A stretch of 19,970 nucleotides of DNA from assembly GCA_046565865.1 (NCBI GenBank), contig JBKHXU010000080.1, forward strand, positions 1 through 19,970, given 5' to 3'. Below the pieces are notes generated by a model. It searched no databases. It was not told the origin of the DNA and worked only from the letters and a program-made list of their open reading frames with translations. Shown here piece after piece: positions 1-4,849 of this stretch (the stretch's first letter is position 1; each line of letters starts with the position of its first letter). This DNA is from JBKHXU01 sp046565865. Lineage in GTDB: Bacteria > Pseudomonadota > Gammaproteobacteria > Acidiferrobacterales > Sulfurifustaceae. Both the position numbers and the translations under genes were made by a program.

Positions 1-621
1 TTCGCGATCCTGCGCGGCGTGCGCGAGCGTTTGCAGCCGGGCACGCGCGCGCATCGCGAGGCGCTCGATGAGCTGAACGAAAAACTCGCCGACAAATATT
101 TTCTTAACTTCTCGCTGTTCCAGTCGATCCCCGACCATTGGGCGATCGAGCAGATATTTCCGGTGATGCCGTTGCACCGGCTCGACGAGGCGCCGACGCG
201 GCGCACGGTGCTGCAAGACATCACCTGCGACTCCGACGGGCGCATCGACTGGTACGTCGATGGCGAGGGCATCGAGTCGAGTCTGCTGCTGCATCCGACC
301 AAGCCGGGCGAGCCGTATCTCGTCGGCATTTTTCTGGTCGGTGCGTATCAGGAGATCCTCGGCGATATGCACAATCTTTTCGGCGACACCGATTCGGTGC
401 ACGTCGAGGTCGACGCCGACGGCCGCTATCAGCTGACGCAGGCGCGCCGCGGCGACACGGTCGACTCAGTATTGCGCTACGTGCATTTCGACGCCGCCGA
501 TCTGCTCGCCGCCTACAAAACCAAAATCGAAAATGCGCGTGACCTCTCGGCCAGCGAACGGGGACGTTATCTCGACGAGCTGGCGAGCGGACTTAAGGGC
601 TACACCTACCTCGAGGATTAA
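1..621 (+). CDS. speA: Biosynthetic arginine decarboxylase, C-terminal part (5' end outside window)
   Basis: The frame is open from base 1 and ends at TAA 619-621, giving about 206 residues. They match the C-terminal third of the PLP-dependent SpeA family (about 630-660 residues). Recognisable stretches are NFSLFQSIPDHWAIEQIFP, PYLVGIFLVGAYQEILGDMH, NLFGDT and the terminal GLKGYTYLED. SpeA converts arginine to agmatine plus CO2, the first step of the agmatine route to putrescine. The GAYQEILGDMHNLFGDT region is the conserved C-terminal block that helps form the dimer active site in this fold. The PLP-lysine domain lies upstream, outside the window. No ATG near base 1 is the true start; the ATG-like codons inside the frame are internal. 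It converges on the SPOR/argS operon, with a palindromic repeat between them. Identification is firm. Confidence 0.93.
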   Translation, partial: FAILRGVRERLQPGTRAHREALDELNEKLADKYFLNFSLFQSIPDHWAIEQIFPVMPLHRLDEAPTRRTVLQDITCDSDGRIDWYVDGEGIESSLLLHPTKPGEPYLVGIFLVGAYQEILGDMHNLFGDTDSVHVEVDADGRYQLTQARRGDTVDSVLRYVHFDAADLLAAYKTKIENARDLSASERGRYLDELASGLKGYTYLED

Positions 622-630
622 TTCGCCGCT

Positions 631-723
631 GTCATTGCGAGCGTAGCGAAGCAATCTCCATCGGCGGAACGGGCGTGCCCACATTGCGAGATTGCTTCGT
701 CGCCGCTGGCGACTCGCAATGAC
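631..723. repeat. 93-bp palindromic repeat element (MITE/REP-like) between convergent genes
   Basis: The outer arms GTCATTGCGAG (631-641) and CTCGCAATGAC (713-723) are perfect 11-bp inverted repeats. Inside them CGAAGCAATCTC (647-658) pairs perfectly with GAGATTGCTTCG (688-699). A small side hairpin TCGCC-GCT-GGCGA lies at 700-712. The whole element can fold into a branched, long-stem structure. The arm sequence (GTCATTGCGAG...GAAGCAATCTC) resembles a family of dispersed non-coding palindromes that I recall from many unrelated bacterial genomes. No transposase is present. It sits 10 nt after the speA stop and 7 nt before the end of the SPOR gene. It could therefore end transcription in both directions or protect mRNA 3' ends, though it has no clear T-tract. 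Confidence 0.8.
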
Positions 724-729
724 GCGGGG

Positions 730-1284
730 TCACGCGCTGCCCTTCTTCACCTTCAGCCGAATCGGCTGCATCCCGAGTTTGCGCAGTTGCTGGTCGGCGG
801 CGTCGAGATCCTGAATCCGCTCGTAGGGCCCGAGGCGCACGCGATGGTACTCGCCGCGGCCCTCGATCGTGACCTTCTGGATGTGGGCCACCAGCCCGGT
901 GAGTGCCAGACGCGCTTTGAGCTGGTCGGCGTCCTGGAAATTCGCGAACGATCCCGCCTGCAACACGTAGCTCACGCCCTCTTCCGGCTTCGCCGCCTTG
1001 GCGCCCTTCTGGCGCGGAATCACCGTCTCCGTCTCCGGCAGCACGGTATAAAAGTCGAACTTGGGTTTCGGCGGCGGCGTCTCGACCGGTTTCTTAGGCG
1101 CGGGTTTTTCCGCGGGCTTGGTGCTGAAGAGACCGGCAATGCCGTCGCCGGCGCCGGACCGTTTTAGTATGAGCTGCGTCACCAGCACCGCGCCGACACC
1201 AAGCGCCAAACCGAACAGCAATACCAACCACCCCGGCATGCGCTTGCGCGTGCTGCCTCCGGTCGAACGGCGGCGCACCGCCAT
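730..1284 (-). CDS. SPOR-domain inner-membrane protein
   Basis: This 184-residue protein has a basic N-terminus with a Ser/Thr/Arg run. One membrane segment follows at about residues 19-41 (GWLVLLFGLALGVGAVLVTQ). A Pro/Lys-rich periplasmic linker covers about residues 55-90, and a C-terminal SPOR domain covers about 105-180 (SYVLQAGSFANFQDADQLKA, YHRVRLGPY). SPOR domains bind peptidoglycan stripped of stem peptides and usually place proteins at the division site, as in FtsN and DedD. The start ATG at 1284-1282 shares its A with the TAA stop of argS, so the two are probably translationally coupled. The argS plus SPOR pairing is common in gammaproteobacteria, where the SPOR gene is often labelled FtsN-like. 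Length and architecture fit that group, but true FtsN function is not proven, so no symbol is given. Confidence 0.88.
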   Translation of the reverse strand: MAVRRRSTGGSTRKRMPGWLVLLFGLALGVGAVLVTQLILKRSGAGDGIAGLFSTKPAEKPAPKKPVETPPPKPKFDFYTVLPETETVIPRQKGAKAAKPEEGVSYVLQAGSFANFQDADQLKARLALTGLVAHIQKVTIEGRGEYHRVRLGPYERIQDLDAADQQLRKLGMQPIRLKVKKGSA

Positions 1285-3041
1285 TACATCGTCTCCGGGG
1301 CCGACACGCCGAGGAGCGTTAAGCCGTTGGCGATTACCTGGCGCGTGGCGCTGATGAGATTGAGGCGCGCGTTGCGCAACGCGGCGTCGTCGACCAGGAA
1401 CTTATGGCTGTTGTAGTACGTGTGGAAATCGTGGGCCAGCTCGCGCAGGTATTGCGCCAGTTGATGCGGCTCGTGCGCCAGCGCCGCGGTCTCGACGACC
1501 TCGGGATAGCGCCCGAGTGTGCCGAGCAGCGCCAACTCGTGCGACTCAGTGAGGCGTTCGAGCGCGCGCTGGCCGGCATCGACATCGTGCGCAAGACCCT
1601 TCTCGCGCAGCTCGCGGAATACGCTGCACACCCGCGCGTGCGCGTACTGCACGTAGTACACCGGGTTGTCGGCCGACTGCGACTTGGCGAGATCGAGATC
1701 GAAGTCCATGTGCTGCTCGGACTTGCGCAGCACGTAGAAGAAACGCGCCGCGTCGTTGCCGACCTCGCGCCGCAACTCGCGCAGCGTCACAAACTCGCCG
1801 CTGCGGGTCGACATCTGCGCGCGCGCGCCGCCACGATAGAGGATCGCGAACTGCACCAGCAGTACATCAAGCTTGGTGGCGTCGACGCCGGCCGCGGTGA
1901 GCGCCGCCTTCACCCGCGGCACGTAGCCGTGGTGGTCCGCGCCCCAGATGTTGATGACGCGCGCGAAACCGCGGTCGAACTTATCGAGGTGATAGGCGAT
2001 GTCGGACGCGAAGTATGTCTTTTGGCCGTTCTCGCGCACCACCACGCGATCCTTCTCATCGCCGTAGTCGGTCGAGCGAAACCAAAGGGCGCCTGCCTTC
2101 TCGTACACGTGACCGCTTTGTTTTAACCGCTCGATTGCGCGCTCGACCTTTCCGCTCTCCGTCAACGAGCGCTCCGAGTACCACTGATCGTAACTGACGC
2201 CGAATTCTTCCAAGTCCTGGCGGATGTCGTCGAGGATCACGTTGAGGCCAAGGTCGAAGACCTTGCGATAGTTGGCGGCACCGAGCAGCGACTGCGCGCG
2301 CGCGATCAGCGCGTCGATGTGCGCTTCCTTGTCGCCACCCGCCGGCTCATCGGCGGGGATGTCGGCGAAGACGGCGGCCGCGGGCTTGCGGTACGCGTCG
2401 CCATTCTCGCGATGCAACGTGGCGGCGATGTCGTAGACGTAGTCGCCCTTGTAGCCGTTGCTGGGGAATGTGAGTTTCTCGCCGCACAACTCCAGGTACC
2501 GCAGCCAGACGCTGGTCCCCAAAATATCCATCTGGCGCCCGGCATCGTTGACGTAGTATTCCCGATGTACATCGAAGCCGGCGGCCGCGAGCAGATTCGC
2601 CACCGTCGCCCCATACGCCGCGCCGCGCCCGTGGCCCACATGCAGCGGCCCGGTCGGATTGGCGGAGACGAACTCCACCTGGATGCGTTGCCCGGCACCG
2701 ATGTTGCTGCGCCCGTATGCCGTTCCGGCGGTTTGCACGTGGGCGATAACCTCGCGCAACGCGGAAGCGCGCAGATAAAAGTTGATGAAGCCGGGCCCCG
2801 CGATTTCGACGCGCTCCACCCGATCCGACGGCGGCAGCGCGTCGACAATGGCCTGCGCCAACTCGCGGGGTTTGCGCTTCGTCGCTTTTGCCAGTACCAG
2901 CGCGATGTTGCTGGCGAAATCCCCATGCTCAGCGCTGCGGGTGCGTTCGAGCTCGATCGGCCCCGGTAGCGCCACGACCGATCCGCTTTTCTCGAGGGTC
3001 GCGAGAGCGCGCGCGAGAAGGGCAATAAGAATCTGCTTCAA
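1284..3041 (-). CDS. argS: Arginyl-tRNA synthetase
   Basis: This 585-residue class I synthetase charges tRNA-Arg with arginine in the cytoplasm. Family marks in order are an N-terminal additional domain (about 1-110) and the HIGH-type box NPTGPLHVGHGRGAAYG with HVGH. These are followed by YYVNDAGRQMDILG, and by AQMSTRSGEFVTL in the place of the KMSKS loop. The helical DALR anticodon-binding domain begins near YVQYAHARVCSVFRELRE and ends in LLGV(S)APETM. ArgS of many proteobacteria lacks a standard KMSKS, so MSTRSG is normal. The start is TTG at 3041-3039, because an in-frame TGA (3050-3048) lies two codons upstream and no ATG follows nearby; the resulting N-terminus MKQILIALL matches the family. 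Its stop overlaps the SPOR start. Confidence 0.96.
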   Translation of the reverse strand: MKQILIALLARALATLEKSGSVVALPGPIELERTRSAEHGDFASNIALVLAKATKRKPRELAQAIVDALPPSDRVERVEIAGPGFINFYLRASALREVIAHVQTAGTAYGRSNIGAGQRIQVEFVSANPTGPLHVGHGRGAAYGATVANLLAAAGFDVHREYYVNDAGRQMDILGTSVWLRYLELCGEKLTFPSNGYKGDYVYDIAATLHRENGDAYRKPAAAVFADIPADEPAGGDKEAHIDALIARAQSLLGAANYRKVFDLGLNVILDDIRQDLEEFGVSYDQWYSERSLTESGKVERAIERLKQSGHVYEKAGALWFRSTDYGDEKDRVVVRENGQKTYFASDIAYHLDKFDRGFARVINIWGADHHGYVPRVKAALTAAGVDATKLDVLLVQFAILYRGGARAQMSTRSGEFVTLRELRREVGNDAARFFYVLRKSEQHMDFDLDLAKSQSADNPVYYVQYAHARVCSVFRELREKGLAHDVDAGQRALERLTESHELALLGTLGRYPEVVETAALAHEPHQLAQYLRELAHDFHTYYNSHKFLVDDAALRNARLNLISATRQVIANGLTLLGVSAPETM

Positions 3042-3088
3042 GGTATTTCAGCCGGGGGAATGGCGGGTGAGCGCCGCAATGGGGCGCG

Positions 3089-3117
3089 ATTCTACCGGCC
3101 TGAACCCAGGGGGAGAA
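3089..3117 (-). promoter_or_regulatory. Possible sigma-70 promoter for argS-SPOR operon
   Basis: Reading the minus strand, TAGAAT (3094-3089) is one base off the -10 consensus. TTCTCC (3117-3112) sits 17 bp upstream as a weak -35. Transcription would begin near 3082, about 40 nt before the TTG start. The -35 is poor, so this is a tentative call. Confidence 0.35.
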
Positions 3118-3156
3118 GGCGGTTTCGTCGCCGACGGAGGCTAGGATTTCCGGCCG

Positions 3157-3173
3157 TTGGCACCAACTTTGCA
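3157..3173 (+). promoter_or_regulatory. Sigma-54 (RpoN) promoter, -24/-12 type
   Basis: The sequence TTGGCACCAACTTTGCA matches the RpoN consensus YTGGCACGRNNNTTGCW at every defined base but one, the G after TGGCAC. The spacing between the GG and GC pairs is exactly right. The GC of the -12 element is at 3171-3172, so transcription should begin near 3184. That is about 20 nt before the ATG at 3204 and just ahead of the ribosome-binding site at 3192-3197. The site lies in the 162-bp gap between divergent argS and the GGDEF-family gene, and points at the latter. A bacterial enhancer-binding protein would be needed for activity; no gene for one is in the window. Confidence 0.72.
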
Positions 3174-3203
3174 AATTCTCCGCAGGTATTTAAGGGGGAT
3201 GTT

Positions 3204-4193
3204 ATGGCTACCGACGAGCGCCTGGTATTGGCGACGCCCCGCTCGCGGCCGGCGGTTTCGGCGCGGCGCGTGAATCGCAGCATGTTGGGGCGACTTAAGT
3301 TGTTCGAGCAGGCGGACATCGAGTCCATCGAGGGGCTGATGGCCGATTGCGCGGTGCGTGAGCTGGTCGCGGGACAGGTTTTGGTGTCCGCCGGCGATCG
3401 CGCGCATGCCATGTATCTAGTGTTGACCGGCCGCTTGCGCGTGAAGGCGACGGGTACGGACGACGGCTTGATCGAGGCCGGCGGCTGTTTCGGCGAGCTG
3501 GCGTTGCTCGAGCAGAAACCGGTGTCGGCGACAGTGACGGCGGATACGCTGTCACAAGTGGTCGCGCTCGACGATACGCGGGTGTGGGCGCTGGTGCGCG
3601 CGTCGCACGCCTTCGCCGGCAATCTGCTCAGTGCCGTCGGGGCGCGTCTGCGGGGGACGCCGGTAACCGGGCCGCGGAATCAGCCGGGGTATCGGCGCAA
3701 CGCCTCGCTCGACGTGTTGACCGGACTCTATAACCGACGCGGGCTCGAGGACATGCTGCGGCGCCAGATCATGCGCAGCTCCATGAATCAACAGTCGCTC
3801 GCGGTGCTGCTCATCGACATCGATCACTTCCGCCGCTTCAACGAAGAGTTTGGCTACGCCGCCGGCGATCAAGCGCTGCACGCCATCGGCCAGACCTTGG
3901 TCAACAACGTGCGGCCGACCGATCTGGTGGCGCGCTATGCCGGGCAGCAGTTCGCCGTGGTGTTGCCCGAGGCCGACGCGAGCGGCGCCCGTATCGTCGC
4001 CGAACGCATCCGCCACGCGGTGAGCGAGGCCGTGGTTATGATGGCCGACGACAGCATCTTGCCGCCGTTGACCGTATCGATCGGGATGGCGGCGCTGACG
4101 CAGTTCGCGACCGCCGACGAGCTGCTGGCGCAGGCGCGCGCCGCGCTCGAAGCCGCCCACGCCGAGGGCCACGACACCGTCGCCGGCGATTAA
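3204..4193 (+). CDS. cNMP-binding-like / degenerate GGDEF two-domain protein
   Basis: The ATG at 3204 is chosen because TAAGGGGG (3190-3197) supplies a ribosome-binding site and the sigma-54 promoter lies just upstream. The frame is open further upstream, but translation from 3060 would begin before that promoter. The product has 329 residues and no membrane segment. Residues about 25-130 form a cyclic-nucleotide-binding-like domain (FGELALLEQKP at 96-106). Residues about 168-325 form a GGDEF domain with DVLTGLYNRRG (170-180), DIDHF (205-209) and the I-site RPTD (237-240). The signature GG(D/E)EF reads AGQQF (246-250), so the catalytic acid and its neighbour are both Gln. Diguanylate cyclase activity is therefore unlikely; c-di-GMP binding at the I-site remains possible. 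In the first domain the usual phosphate-contacting Arg after Pro is Val107. Function is unknown; a signalling or adaptor role is inferred. Its stop overlaps the convergent gene's stop within TTAA. Confidence 0.85.
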   Translation: MATDERLVLATPRSRPAVSARRVNRSMLGRLKLFEQADIESIEGLMADCAVRELVAGQVLVSAGDRAHAMYLVLTGRLRVKATGTDDGLIEAGGCFGELALLEQKPVSATVTADTLSQVVALDDTRVWALVRASHAFAGNLLSAVGARLRGTPVTGPRNQPGYRRNASLDVLTGLYNRRGLEDMLRRQIMRSSMNQQSLAVLLIDIDHFRRFNEEFGYAAGDQALHAIGQTLVNNVRPTDLVARYAGQQFAVVLPEADASGARIVAERIRHAVSEAVVMMADDSILPPLTVSIGMAALTQFATADELLAQARAALEAAHAEGHDTVAGD

Positions 4194-4849
4194 CGCTCCG
4201 GCTCCCGTAGCAGCGCTTCGACCTCGCGCGCGTTGGCGCGCTGCATCGGTCGGCCGTCGACCGGGCTGAGCGGGGTCTCGCGCGCGTCCTGCGGATCAAA
4301 TACGTACAGTTCGACATTTACGCCATCGGCGGTAAAGCGATAGCTCGGCACGCTTTGATAGCGGTCGCCGAAACGCAGGCGCCGCTCGGTCATCCGAAAC
4401 GGGATGCCGCGGTCGCGCAAGAATCCATCCACCGTTTCCGGCGTATCGGCGCGCACGTGCAGTTGTATCTCCGCCTCGGGCGCCACGGTGCCGCTCAGCA
4501 CCGGCCCGACCAGGCGCGGGTCGAAGTCCGACAGAAACTGCATCGCCTCCAGCGCCAATCGCCGCAAGCGGCGCACATCGTTCGCCAACGCGTCGCCGTG
4601 GAACAGCTGCAGGTGCTGCTGCAGCGCCCGCTCGATCTCCTCGTTGGTCGGCAAGTCGCGGGCGTCGTCGAGCGCGAGCCGGGTCGCGGCCTTGCGCTTC
4701 GCCGACTGGAAGTCGCGCACGCCCTCCTCCGCCATGATGCGCGCCGCCTCGATGCAGATGCGTTGACGCGCGGTGCGCGGCGATTTCGCGGGGTGGTAGT
4801 CGTCGCGACTTTGGAGACGTCCGCGGCGTGCGGGCGGTCGCCGCGCCAT
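4190..4849 (-). CDS. Conserved protein with nucleotidyltransferase-like motif, coupled to mrcA
   Basis: The ATG at 4849-4847 overlaps the TGA stop of mrcA as TGATG, so the two are probably coupled; the product has 219 residues. A longer frame reaches 5449 but lies inside mrcA and is not needed. The first 30 residues are Arg-rich. Then comes a helical region (ARQRICIEAARIMAEEG, DFQSAKRKAATRLALDDARD, LPTNEEIERALQQHLQLF). The C-terminal half contains LVGPVLSGTVAPEAEIQLHV and ELYVFDPQDARETPLSPVDG. I recognise it as a conserved hypothetical family of beta- and gammaproteobacteria. SGT followed by EIQL resembles the GS...DxD pattern of minimal nucleotidyltransferases, but with Glu and Gln in place of the two acids. 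Catalysis is therefore doubtful. Function is unknown; position after PBP1A may mean only co-transcription. Confidence 0.8.
   Translation of the reverse strand: MARRPPARRGRLQSRDDYHPAKSPRTARQRICIEAARIMAEEGVRDFQSAKRKAATRLALDDARDLPTNEEIERALQQHLQLFHGDALANDVRRLRRLALEAMQFLSDFDPRLVGPVLSGTVAPEAEIQLHVRADTPETVDGFLRDRGIPFRMTERRLRFGDRYQSVPSYRFTADGVNVELYVFDPQDARETPLSPVDGRPMQRANAREVEALLREPER

Noticed and set aside
1671..1850. Absence of a KMSKS motif in ArgS as a sign of inactivation
   Set aside because: Many proteobacterial ArgS proteins have a different loop here, and MSTRSGEFV is a normal form of it.
3060..3203. N-terminal extension of the GGDEF-family protein from an ATG at 3060
   Set aside because: The extension is Arg/Gly-rich, lies upstream of the sigma-54 promoter, and the ATG at 3204 has a proper ribosome-binding site.
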